Below, piece by piece: positions 1 to 10,929 of a stretch of DNA of 64,000 bases. Position 1 is the first letter of the stretch; every line of letters begins with the position of its first letter. The stretch is from Azolla pinnata (Eukaryota > Streptophyta > Polypodiopsida > Salviniales > Salviniaceae). The position numbers and the translations under genes were made by a program. The stretch covers positions 3,274-67,273 of the forward strand of contig JBBBWG010026624.1 of NCBI GenBank assembly GCA_037176905.1, written 5' to 3'. The notes beneath the pieces are model-generated. The model did no database searches and was not told where the DNA came from. It was given only the letters and a program-made list of their open reading frames with translations.

Positions 1-2630
1 TTATCATGGATTTTACTGCGAGGTGAGTGAAGCCCGCGAGCCTGGCAAGGCCCTCGATTTCTTCCTCTATGCGTTGTTTGCCTGTGGGCCTATATGCAAG
101 CATAATGAAGTCCATCTTGTAATTGGCTTGAGCCTTGAGGTCATTGGAGATGCCTTGCGGAAGGATTGCGTCGACCATGATCACTCTGCCACCATTGGGG
201 AGTGCCTTGTAACAATTGCTCAATATCTTTAAGCAATGCTTGTCGCCCCAGTCGTGCAGAATCCACTATCATGAGCAAGTCTTGCATCACTCGTCAACAT
301 GTTGAGAAAACATATACACAAACCTTGTATGAAGTGAGAAGTCAAGGGATCGAGACCTTCAAGAGTATCGTATCAGGTTGAGGTATTTGGATGAACATGT
401 CACCAGCTACATGTTCGATTACTAGTTTGGATCCGACGATGTGTATAAGAATTTGTGAAAAGATGAAATAAATTGAACTCCCATAATACTCGTATATGTT
501 TGAATGGGCTCACAAATGCGTTTGTTACGTTCTATGTATATCGTCGTACATCAACCCCCTCTTAACTTGGTTATTACTCCCTTTCCATTATATCGTACAC
601 TATATATAAACTCACAAAACATTTGAATGGGTTCACAATCGCGCTTGTTACGTTTTATGCAATATATAGTACGTCAACCCCTCTCACTTGTTTAACCCTC
701 TCTGTTATCTTATATAATATGCAAACTCACTCATGTTGAGTGTATTCACAAATGCACTTGTTACGATATGTAGTACTTGTAACGATAGTACATGTTTAAG
801 TGGGCTCACAAATGTGATAGGAGGTAGGAATTGCAATCATGGTGCTTGATAATTTTATTAGAAGTGATAAGATATATATATATACTCACAAATGTTTGAA
901 TGAGCTTATAAATGTGTTTTGTTATGTTCTATGTATATAATAATTGCTCGTTTTGAGAATAAATTTTTTTTATAGTATGGAGCATGATTGTCTAAAATGG
1001 AATTATCAAGCATCACGGTGATTTTTTTCGCCTCCTATCATATAGAATAACATAAAATATGCTTGATAATTCTATTAGAGTGGATAATATATATATACTC
1101 ACAAATGTTTGATTGGGCTCATAAATGTGTTTTGTTACGTTCTATGTATACCGTAATTGGGATATTTTAAAGGGACAATGGGATGATTTCCATGTAACTT
1201 TAAAAAGATTGACGAATTTAAGACTAAAGTTCCGAAAAACTTGGGATAACATTCGTGTATATAACTATTGTCATGGAGAGGTTAAATGAAACTTTTACCC
1301 CCCATTGTTTTTATTCCCACCGTTAAAAGATGGATGACACTTTGTTAATTGTATACTCGTTCAAATGTAAAGTTCTAATTTGTATTTAGCCTTTAGGCGT
1401 TTTTAATACCAAGTGAAAGATAATTTTAAAAAAAAAGTAATAAGTGCCCGTCTTTAGGATAATTATTTTTTTAATAGTATGAAGCACAATTATGTAAAAT
1501 AAAATTATCAAGTACCATGGTGATTATTTTCCAGCTCCTATCACATAAAATAATATAGAATATAGAAAGTATCTAAGACTATCAAGATGTCCTAACTAAA
1601 TTCTATATTATATTTTTTCGACATATCTTTTCAAAAGATATTACCTGATATAAGTAATCTTTTTTAGCTTTAATATCTTTTTGAAACATACTATCTGATG
1701 CAATCTTTTTTTCTTAAGCTTTATTGGTATTATATTAATAGCTTATGGAAAGAGATTTCTCTTTAGTAAAAAATGAAAAAATTAAATAGAAACAAACTAG
1801 CGGTATAGGAACTGACACAATCGACTTGGGCAAGGCGGGGCGAGAGTGACGACATGGGGCAGGTCGAAGTTGATTCCGCGGATGCCAGGGAAGCGGCGGA
1901 CGATGGCGAGGAGCGAGGACCTATGGCCACTGTCGACGTCGACGAGGACGCGGGCGCGATCAAATAGATGACTTGGGCAGGCATTGTGGAAGGCGAGCAT
2001 GAAGAGGGCGTTGTGATTTACCATTGCAAAGTTGAGGGTGGAGTTGAAGCGCGGGTGAGACATAGAGTATGTGAAGATGGCGTGGCCCGAATGGGCCCTG
2101 GCAAAGGCGCTGCTGCCAATGTTTGGCCTGCTGTTGACGATCGCGTCAGCGAGGAAGTGCCAGCTCTGCATGGTCGCAGAGTCGTGGTTGAGGAGAAGTA
2201 GCAGTACGAGAGCACTGGTCACGAAGTGCTGGCTGACTGTGTTGAGCTTGTACCTCCTCGTGATCTGGCCCCTGCTCGAATCGGAATCGTCGACTTCTGC
2301 TTCGAGTATTCCGTGGCTCGCCACCAGCCTCAACACCCTGTCCAGATCTGCAGATGCCTTTGCCTTCTCCTCCGCCTTCCTTTTCAGCTTCCCGTCTGCA
2401 CCCACGTTTGCACCCACGTCTGTGATCTCGTCGATCATGTCCATCACCTTCAACGTCAGCAACGTTTTCATGGCCATGGGTAGGGCGTAGAGCGATGCCA
2501 ACTCCATTGCCCTTAGCCATGCCTTGTCCTCCACCAACCCGATGTCGTCGTCGTCGTCGTCGTTGTTGTTGTTGGTGTTGTTGTTGTTGTTGTTGTTGTC
2601 GTTGTTGTTGTTGCTGCTGTTGTTCGCCAT
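1..2630 (-). CDS. Caffeate-type O-methyltransferase, copy A (partial, probably degenerate active site)
   Basis: Plant class II SAM-dependent O-methyltransferase (COMT-like), which would methylate hydroxyl groups of phenolics in the cytosol. The exons I read are 1826-2630, 357-421 and 265 down to the left edge, giving 378 visible residues; only about 11 C-terminal residues and the stop should be missing. The start ATG at 2630 is followed by an Asn then Asp tract (residues 3-29), and the dimerisation domain begins at GLVEDKAWLRAMELASL. Both introns keep the frame, and WILHDWGDKHC carries the expected catalytic His. Odd points: the glycine-rich SAM motif reads LVDVDSGHRSS where copy B has LVDVGGGHGSS, and GKQR replaces GRER near the C-terminus, where COMT has a catalytic Glu. 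The reading frame is otherwise open, so this is either a recently decaying duplicate or a protein with changed function. It is a tandem duplicate of the gene at 4710-7559. Confidence 0.8.
480..1150. repeat. Imperfect intronic repeats in OMT copy A
   Basis: Intron 1 of copy A holds about five diverged copies of a segment with the core TTTGAATGGGCTCACAAATG followed by TTTGTTACGTTCTATGTATA, near 490, 620, 730, 890 and 1100. The same family fills intron 1 of copy B (5230-5950), so it was present before the gene duplication. Confidence 0.7.
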
Positions 2631-3658
2631 AGGACTCCTTGCCTTTCTTTCTTACAGTTGGGGATTAGCACCTCAGCGGAAAGATGCTTAGCAAAAAGCC
2701 CAAAAGAGGCAACTTTTGAGTTCGATTTCTGGATCTTTTCTTCGAGCCCTTAATGTCCTGCTTGATCGGTTCTCGCTGGCATCTGTATTTTTGAATTGGA
2801 GACAAGACCATGTGCATTTCTCCTTTGGCATTCCGTGATGTGGCCTACAAAGTTTGCTTTGCACACCTAGACCAAACCAACGGCTTGAACCACAACCTCA
2901 ACATGTCAGGACAAAGTACAAGTCGAATTGAAAGACCTTTTTAAGGTAATGATTGTATATGTAGTCATAATTGTACTCTCATAGATAGGTGACTTATTGT
3001 GTTCAATATCAAGCCGTGATCTCTATGTTTAATATATATAAAAAAAAGAAGTCTTTTACAAATTATTTTCTTTTTTTCCCCCATAAATATATACTTCGAT
3101 TAGTGAACAAAAAATTGCAACCCACTAACAGGCCATGAAATCCAAGATGCCTTGCGGTAGAACAAATTGAAGGAGCTGAGCGCTAGAATTGAAGGTGCAA
3201 ATCTGTAGATGCTCGAAATTGAATCAATTGTTCCATCGCCAGATCAATCGGCAAAGTTCTTGCCTGAATGTTCGATTCGAATGAAAGGAAGTCGGGTGAC
3301 GATCTTGTAGTTAGAATCGAAGAAGAGTCTGCTCGATCGTAGATTATGTGAAAATAAGGAAGAAGCTTGTTGGCCCATCGGATCGAATGGAACAAGTTGC
3401 TCAATCCTCTTCTTGCATGATGATAACGATGATGATGACAATAATGATAAGAAGATAGACAAGTTACTTTTCAGAGCACATGCATCAAGGATAAAATGTG
3501 ACTTTGGTAGAAGTTTGCTCAAACGTCTAATTCGCATGAAAAGAAGAAGTTGCTTGATGGATCCCACTGTTTGCATCAAAGAGGAGGATTGCATGAAACG
3601 AAAAGAGGCTTCTTGGTCGATCAGATTGAACGGAACAAGTAGCTCGATCCTCAGTTGC

Positions 3659-3696
<38 letters not shown>

Positions 3697-4709
3697 AAGG
3701 TAGGTGGTAACATGTATAACAATGTAATCTCATCACTTCATTTTGTTTTGGTTCAAGGATTGAAACAACCTCGGTTATTACATTAGTTACTCTTGTAATA
3801 TGTTTAGCAGCACACAAGAGGATTCTAATTTAGAGGCTCTCTAGATTTCGTGTGATTCTCTCCGTAATCTCATCCCAAAGAGATGGTTGAATTAGACAAA
3901 ATGCTAGAAAAATAGATTCATTGTTTTAGCAGATTTAGAGTTCTATCTATGTCATATGATGTTTCTTTTAAACAAGTTAGTTTTAAGATATTCTCCAATC
4001 AATATTTACTAACTTACCCTCTTCTCTTGTGCTCGTAGAGTAATCGGTTCTCATTTGAGCAAGGGAGAGGTTAATATTATTGGAAAAGTGGTGATTGTAT
4101 AGTTTTTAGGTAAAAGATTTACCCGTGTAAAAATTTTTGAATTGGATAATATGTCAATGCAATCTATTTTTCTATTAGATCTATAGTTTCCTTCCATTTG
4201 GTTGGGCTGTCTTTTATCATGGATACTTCCTTTCTACACAACAATTGTTAAACTACTTGACTGTTTGTCCATGAAGTTCAACTGTGGCTACAATATGGTA
4301 GTTGGACTTTTCAACGCTATGTATATTTTTACAAAGGCTCTTGTTTCATTTGTTTTGTTGTTTTTATTAAGTGTAAAATAGAGATATCAGCCCCTCTCAT
4401 TGGATAAATTTATCTTTAATTTTGTAATCGAATGATAAATAAGTTACTTTATAACGAATTTCATAACTAATGGAAGGGGTTTTACAAAAGTCAATAATCT
4501 TAAATGAAGAGTTGACATTCATGATACAACCAAAATAGATTAAAAGAAAAGAGGACCAAAAGAGTTGCTAAGAGAATTGTTGTGAAGGCTCAAAATTAAA
4601 CACTAAACCAATCTTATTAATCTTTTGATATTATTCTTTATATAACCTTAAGTAGCTAGGTAATCTTCATTAAACACTCATACTTGCAGATTCTTTACGG
4701 TCCCGAGCT
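2631..4709. other. Spacer between the two OMT genes
   Basis: The first 330 bases (2631-2960) and the stretch 3040-3160 match the upstream region of copy B (7560-7880 and about 7955-8040, 8500-8535), so the duplication included the promoter. Positions 3180-3700 contain three imperfect direct copies of a segment around GAACAAGTTGCTCAATCCTC, ending in an ATG trinucleotide run at 3659-3696. The rest, 3700-4709, is AT-rich, and I see no gene in it. Confidence 0.6.
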
Positions 4710-7459
4710 TCAAGTCTTATAGATTTCGATGATAGTCATTTCATTTATCAGGGATTTTACTGCAAGGCGAGTGAAGCCCGCGAGCTTGGCGAGGCCCTCG
4801 ATTTCTTCCTTAGTGCGCTCTCTGCCTGTGGGGCTATATGCAAGCATAATGAGGTCCATCTGATAATTGGCTCGAGCCTTGAGGTCATTCGAGATGCCTC
4901 GCGGTAGGACTGCGTCGATGATGATCACTTTGCCACCATCGGGGAGTGCCTTGTAACAATTGGTCAATATCTCCAAGCAGTGCCCGTCGCCCCAGTCGTG
5001 TAGAATCCACTATTATGAGCAAGTCTTGCATTATTATCCTCAACATGTAGAGAAGGCATACACACAAACTTTGTATGAAGTGAAAAAGGCATGAGGGGAT
5101 GCAGACCTTCAAGAGTATCGTATCGGCTTGAGGTATTTGGATGAACATGTCACCAGCTACATGTTCGATGCCTAGTTCGGATTCGAAAGTGTGTGTCAAA
5201 GATTTGTGAAAAAAAGAATTCAATTGAACTCCCATAATATTGACATATGTTTGAATGGGCTCACAAATTGCATTTGTTACGTTCTATGCATATTGTACAT
5301 CAACCCCTCTCACTTGTTTAGTCCCTTTTCATTATGATATATAATATGTAAACTCACTAATGTCACTTGTTTAGTCCCTTTTCATTATGATATATAATAT
5401 GTAAACTCACTAATGTATGAATGGGCTCACAAATGCATTTGTTATGAGATATAGTACTTTCAAGGATATATATATTATCAAATGTGATTGGAGATGAAAA
5501 TAATCACCGTGGTGCTTGATAATTCTATTATAATGGATAATATATATACTCACAAATGTTTGAATGGACTCATAAATGACTTTTGTTATATTCTATTTAT
5601 ACAATAATTACTCATTTTTATATTGATTGTTATTTTTTACAGTATGGAGTATGATTGTTTAAAATAGAATTATAAAGCACCACAGTGATTATTTACACCT
5701 CTCCGGTATGTTATGTAATATGTAAAGTCACTAATGTTTGAATCAGCTCACAAATGTATTTGTCACGATATATAGTACTTTCAACACTAGATATATATTA
5801 TCAAATGTGATAATAGGTGGAAATAACCACCACCGTGGTGCTTGATAATTGTATTAGAATATAATAATATATATCTATATATATACTCATAAATGTTTGA
5901 ATGGGTTCATAAATGTGTTTTGTTACGTTCTATATATACAATAATTGTTAGTCTTTGGAATAATTGTTTTTTTTATTAGCACGGAACAGGATTGTCGAAA
6001 GAGGAGCTATTAAGTATCATAATGATTATTTCCACCTCCTATCACATAGAGTAGCAGAAAATATGTAAAAGCATCTGAAGCTATCAAGATGTGTTATTTA
6101 AATTTCCTGGCATTTTTTAGACACATCTTTTCGAAGGATGTTATTTGATGTAATATGTTTTTCAGGTTTACTACTAATACGGTGCATCTAAGGCGATCAA
6201 GACCGTCCGAACTAACTAAATTCTCAGGCATATAAAATGGGATATATCTTTTCGAAAGATGCTACGTGACGCAATCTCTTTATTTGATTGTATTCAAAGA
6301 TGTTTGTTTATTGCAAGACGAGTCCGAGAGCTGGAGCAACCTGGGCAGGGTGGGGCGAGGGCGACGACGTGGGGCAGGTCGAAGTTGATTGCGCGGATGC
6401 CGGGGAAGCGGCGGACGACGGCGAGGAGCGAGGAGCCGTGGCCGCCGCCGACGTCGACGAGGACGCGGGCGCGAGCGAGCAGGTCGCTCGGGCACGCGTC
6501 GAGGAAGGCGAGCATGAACAGGGAGCTGTGAGCGACCATCGCGGAGCTGAGGGTGGAGTTGAAGCGCGGGTGAGACGCAGAGTACGTGAACACGGTGTGG
6601 CCCGAATGGGCCCTGGCGAAGGCAGTGCCGCCGATGCCTGCTCTGCCGTCGGCGATCGCGTCGGCGAGGAAGTGCCAGCTCTGCATCGTCGCAGAGTCGT
6701 GGTTGAGGAGAAGCAGCGGCGCGAGAGCGCTGCTCACCAAGTGCTGGCTCACTGCGTTCAGCCTGTAGCACGTCCTCGCCGCGATCTGGCCCCTGCTCGA
6801 ATCGGAATCGGAACCGGAACCGGAACCGGAATCGGAAGCGGAAGCGGAATCGGAATCAGGATCGACTTCTGCTGCTTCGAGGATTCCGTGGCTCGCCACC
6901 AGCCTCAGCACCCTCTCCAGATCTGCTGATGCCTTCGCCTTCTCCTCCGCCTTCCCTTCCAGCTCCGCCGATATCCTCGACACTATCTCGTCGCTCGAAG
7001 CTCCCCTGTCCGCTGCACCCGCGCCTACGATCTCGTCGATCGCGTCCATCACCTTCAACGTCAGCAACGTTTTCATGGCCATGGGCAGCGCGCAGAGCGA
7101 TGCTAGCTCCATTGCCCTTAGCCATGCCTTGTCCTCCACCAACCCATTGTTGTTGTTGTTGCTGTTGTTGTTGTTGCTGTTGTTGTTGTTGTTGTTGTTG
7201 TTGCTGTTGTTGTTGCTGTTGTTGCTGTTGTTGTTGCTGTTGCTGTTGTTGTTGTTGTTGCTGCTGCTGTTGTTGTTGTTGCTGTTGCTGTTGTTGCTGT
7301 TGCTGTTGTTGTTGTTGTTGCTGCTGCTGTTGTTGTTGTTGCTGTTGCTGTTGTTGCTGTTGTTGCTGTTGTTGTTGCTGTTGTTGTTGCTGTTGTTGTT
7401 GTTGTTGTTGTTGCTGTTGTTGTTGTCTTTATTGTTGTTGTCGTTATTGTCGTTATTGT

Positions 7460-7491
<32 letters not shown>

Positions 7492-7511
7492 TTGCTGTTG
7501 TTGTTACTGTC

Positions 7512-7542
<31 letters not shown>

Positions 7543-7559
7543 CTGCTGTTGTTCGCCAT
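4710..7559 (-). CDS. Caffeate-type O-methyltransferase, copy B, with long Asn/Ser tract
   Basis: SAM-dependent O-methyltransferase of the plant COMT family, 527 residues. The exons are 6341-7559, 5107-5171 and 4710-5009; all borders are GT..AG and the frame is kept (PCPG|IEHVAGDMF, then ILLK|WILHDW). Residues 2-138 are almost only Asn and Ser. The family fold then starts at GLVEDKAWLRAMELASL, followed by the SAM motif LVDVGGGHGSSLL, INFDLPHV, the catalytic His in WILHDWGDGHC and the C-terminal TGRERTKEEIEGLAKLAGF. Typical COMTs are about 360 residues, so the excess is the N-terminal tract plus a Ser/Asp/Gly stretch of about 30 residues coded by GGAATC-type hexamers (6788-6856). The position that is usually Glu in VAECILP-type motifs reads Asp (IIDAVLP) in both copies, aligned by eye. 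The substrate cannot be read from the sequence. Confidence 0.88.
5230..5950. repeat. Repeats in intron 1 of OMT copy B, including a perfect 53-bp tandem pair
   Basis: This is the same repeat family as in copy A intron 1. Within it, 5311-5363 and 5364-5416 are two identical 53-bp units in direct tandem, beginning CACTTGTTTAGTCCC. Their identity points to a very recent duplication. Confidence 0.85.
6788..6856. repeat. Coding GGAATC/GGAACC hexamer run in OMT copy B
   Basis: The plus strand reads repeated GGAATC, GGAACC and GGAAGC units. On the coding strand these give alternating Asp-Ser, Ala-Ser and Gly-Ser. Copy A has only Asp-Ser-Asp-Ser-Ser here, so copy B gained about 18 residues. Confidence 0.85.
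7146..7553. repeat. Coding TTG/CTG trinucleotide array (Asn/Ser tract of OMT-B)
   Basis: About 400 bp of TTG with interspersed CTG on the plus strand, read as AAC and AGC codons on the minus strand. It includes internal second-order repeats, for example the block near 7250-7290 repeated near 7310-7350. Copy A has a tract of only about 27 residues. Confidence 0.95.
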
Positions 7560-9430
7560 GGGACTGACTCCCTACCTTTCTTTCTTGGATTTGGGGATTG
7601 GCACCTCAACAGAAGGCGATAATCCCTTTCTCAAAATTGCATCCTAGCAAAAAGTGGAAAGAGCCAACTTTCGAGCGAGAAAATAACGTTGGCATCATTA
7701 TTTCTCACATCGAGACATGACCATGTCCATTTTACTTTTGGTATTTCATCACGTGGCCTGTATGTTCTGCATTTCACACCCGTGGCAGACCCCATGGCTT
7801 GAACCATGACCTCAAAATGTCAGGACAAAGTAGATTTCCAATTGAAAGATCCTTTTTAAGTGAATGATGGTATTTGTATCCGTCATTGTAGTCTCATACA
7901 TAGGTGACATATGATGTTGAGTATCAAGTCCAGATCTCTATGCTTAACATAGAAAAAAGAAGTCTTTGACACCTTAGTGTCTTTTTTTCTTTTCCCTGTA
8001 AACATGTACTTCGATTAGTGAACAAAGCGAACTGTCATATTGGCTACAAAACATATGTCTAGCAAATGCCCAATATCGATTTCTTAACAAAGTCTTATTA
8101 AAAAGAAGTCTTTTACACATTAGTTTCGCTTTTTCTTTTTCCCATAAACATATACTTCGATCAGTGAACAAAAGAACTGTCATATTGGCTACAAAACATA
8201 TGTCTCGCAAATACCCAATATCAGTTTCTTAAGAAAGTCTTATTAAAAAGAAATGCCCAATGTTTCCGAGACATTCCATACACAGATCAGGTCAGGTGCT
8301 GTGATGCATTTTCAGCACACAGTGTGAATCCACCCCACACTTTCTGCAATCTTTTCTTACGCCTCGGAATCCTTTCGATGCCGACAAACCATCGACGAGC
8401 CGAAGAAGATCTTAGACAAATCAGAACGTCGATACGGAGCTCGATTCCAGAGCGTCGGACTATGTCAGCTACCCCACAAACCATGCATATACTAACTAGA
8501 TGTTGCAATCCACCAGCATGCCATGAAATCCAAGGTGGACTTGATTAAGGAGAAAACGACACGATATGGGAGCTTGTACCATCGCTACCTGACAATTAGA
8601 AGCCATTATAGATTAACGGTATAATGTGCCCAGAACTATCAGAACACAAGGCTACATCTAACAAAAGGAACATTGCAACATATATGTATACATGCATATT
8701 CATCTGTATATGTATCTGTATATGCATACACACATGCAGCATTCAAGATGAATCGATCAATTTCTCACAAATAAAAACGTCGGCTCTATTATGCCCAATT
8801 TGCGGACGTGGACGACGCATGAAAAAATTAATCCTTACACGATTAGCTTTGGTCCATTGACCCAGATACACATGTATACTGAGGTTGAGCTCAAAAATGG
8901 GAGCTGCTTCTACTGTTAAATGAAGCCATTCCACGCGCTTTTCATCTTAAGATCAATCGAATTTCGGAAACATCATGAAAAGAATATGTAAGTTTGTAAC
9001 ACAATTAGACCTGGAGCCACATTCTTTCCGTGTGCCTAGCCAAATCAGTATTATTGTTCTTTATTTCCTAATCCATGTTGTATTGCATTCACGTGCACTG
9101 AAGTATCGAATTCGCACTTTCTCATACGAACGAGATTCGTTCTTTGATATGACGAATCCACCCAATGCAGATAATAGTTGCCTCAATGACAGTGTTGATG
9201 AAACAACAGAACACAAGTTTCCGTAGAACCTAAGGAATTCGACGGTTTCAAAATGTTCCGACAGTCGTAAGTTCCGTCAGGATTTTCGCTATCGCGATGA
9301 GATATTGGTGGAGTTTCAAGGCTTTCCGTGCACGACAATTGTTAACCTGTTCAATGGATCTAATACTGCTAGCTCCTGACAGTAGTTTTCAACGCACCCA
9401 ACGCCAGCTCCTGACAATTGTTAACATGTC
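7560..9430. other. Upstream region of OMT copy B
   Basis: Positions 7560-7880 are homologous to the copy A upstream region. Positions 7961-8103 and 8104-8245 form a direct tandem duplication of about 140 bp (core TACTTCGATYAGTGAACAAA, then CTACAAAACATATGTCT), whereas copy A has a single, diverged copy of its left part near 3050. Positions 8250-9430 hold no gene that I can recognise. Confidence 0.65.
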
Positions 9431-9720
9431 CACTGCATCTGATGCCGAATCACGTTAGTCATCTAATCTGTCCATCGCATCTGATTCCAGATCTCGAGCT
9501 ATCCAATGCATCAAGCACCAGCTCCTAGCAATCGTTGACATGTCCGATGCATCCGATGCCAGATTCTCGAGGTATCCAAATGCATCCGATGCCAGATTCT
9601 CGAGGTATCCAAATGCATCCGATTCCAGATCTCGAGGTATCCAATGCATCCGATTCCAAATCTCACGGTATCCAATGCACACGATTCTAGATTCAAGCAA
9701 TCATTAAGATGCCCAATGCA
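9430..9720. repeat. Minisatellite, 31-33 bp unit
   Basis: About seven units of the type CATCCGATTCCAGATCTCGA followed by GGTATCCAATG. Two neighbouring 33-bp units (about 9550-9615) are identical. The short open frames here are produced by the repeat. Confidence 0.85.
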
Positions 9721-9739
9721 TCTCTAGTATGAGATAACA

Positions 9740-10118
9740 ACCACCGTTATGATCGATCAAATGCCTTGATCATGTTTATAATTGATCGGTCGATCAATTG
9801 AATGCCTCAATCACGTTTATGATTGATCAATCGAATGCCTCGATCATGTTTATGATTGATCAATCGAATGCCTCGATCATGTTTATAAGGTCGATCGATC
9901 GAATGCCTCAATCACGTTTATGATTGATCGATCGAATGCCTCGATCATGTTTATGACCGATCGGTCGATCGAATGCCTCGATCATGTTTATGATCGATCG
10001 ATCGATTGAATGCCTCGATCATGTTTATAATCGATCGATCGATCGAATCAATCCATCGATCGATCGATCGAATCCCTCGATCATGTTTACGATCGATCGA
10101 TCGATCGATCGGCCGGTA
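9740..10118. repeat. GATC-rich tandem array
   Basis: About ten units of roughly 30-37 bp, GAATGCCTCGATCATGTTTA plus a variable run of GATC/CGAT tetramers. The GATC runs lengthen toward the right end (10025-10110). Little else is present. Confidence 0.9.
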
Positions 10119-10595
10119 AGAATCGATCCCTCGGATTTCTGGCGTTTTTCTTGTTTGCTAACCACGTTAAAACAAAACAGAAGCCTTTCTTCTTCTTCTT
10201 CTTCTTCTTCTTCTTCTTTCTTCATCTTTCTTCTTTTCTTCTTCTTCGAAAAATCCAAATTCCTTCGTTTCAACAGGACTTCGTTTTCTTCTGTTTCTGT
10301 TTCTGCTTCGTCGTCGCCGTCGTCGTCCTCGCAGTCGTCGTCCTCGCAGTCGCAGTCGTCCTCGTCGTCGTCGTGGTCATCAGCATCCTCGTCCTCGTCC
10401 TCCTCTGTGGTTCTTTTTTCCTTCGTCTCGCTCTTTCGTCTCCATCTCGCTGCCTTCGTGCTCTTCGTCTGAATCCCTCGAAGCAGATACTTCTCTTCGC
10501 AGTTTCCATCCCATGGTCAGGTCTTGAAGAGCAATCAAGCTTCCATTGATTCATCATCATCGTTGTCGCCGTCGTTCTCATCATCATCATCGTTC

Positions 10596-10627
<32 letters not shown>

Positions 10628-10929
10628 TCAATCATTGTCATCCTAAGCACATGCTCTTTGTCAGATCTGGTCCTCATCCACCTCCATTCTGAATTTCTGA
10701 TCGTCATCATTATCGTCATTGTTTCAAGCATCTCAATGACTGTCATCGGAAGCACATGCACTTTGTCAGATCTGGTCCTCATCCAGCTCTATTCTCATAA
10801 TAATCATCATCATCATCATCATTTCAATCATCTCAATCATCTCAATCATTGTCATCGTAATCACGCACTCTTTGTCGGATGTGATCCTCATTCAGCTCTA
10901 TTCTGATCACCAGAAAAAGGAAGAAGTCC
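10119..10929. repeat. TTC, TCG and CAT simple-repeat blocks before the transporter gene
   Basis: A TTC block lies at about 10185-10245, a TCG/GTC-rich block at 10300-10400, and CAT blocks at 10550-10630 and 10800-10835. Between 10630 and 10890 a segment with CTTTGTCAGATCTGGTCCTC is repeated about three times. This region ends at the start codon of the UTR2-like gene and probably includes its promoter and 5' leader. Confidence 0.7.

Noticed and set aside
2655-2750. Possible tRNA-derived SINE promoter (CTCAGCGGAAAGA followed by GAGTTCGATTTCTGG)
   Set aside because: The homologous segment upstream of OMT-B lacks the second box, no tail or target duplication is visible, and the spacing is not clearly that of an A and B box.
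3244-3660. 138-codon minus-strand frame with an internal repeat (RIELLVPFNLIDQEAS / RIEQLVPFDPMGQQAS)
   Set aside because: The repeat is present at DNA level as non-coding direct duplications, there is no family resemblance, and copy B has no counterpart.
6929-7647. Plus-strand frames with long Cys or Leu runs opposite OMT-B
   Set aside because: They are the antisense readings of the AAC/AGC tract; the minus strand holds the conserved methyltransferase.
9984-10472. 162-codon frame with Ile-Asp-Arg-Ser repeats and a Ser run
   Set aside because: Produced by the GATC and TCG repeats; no domain and no splice support.
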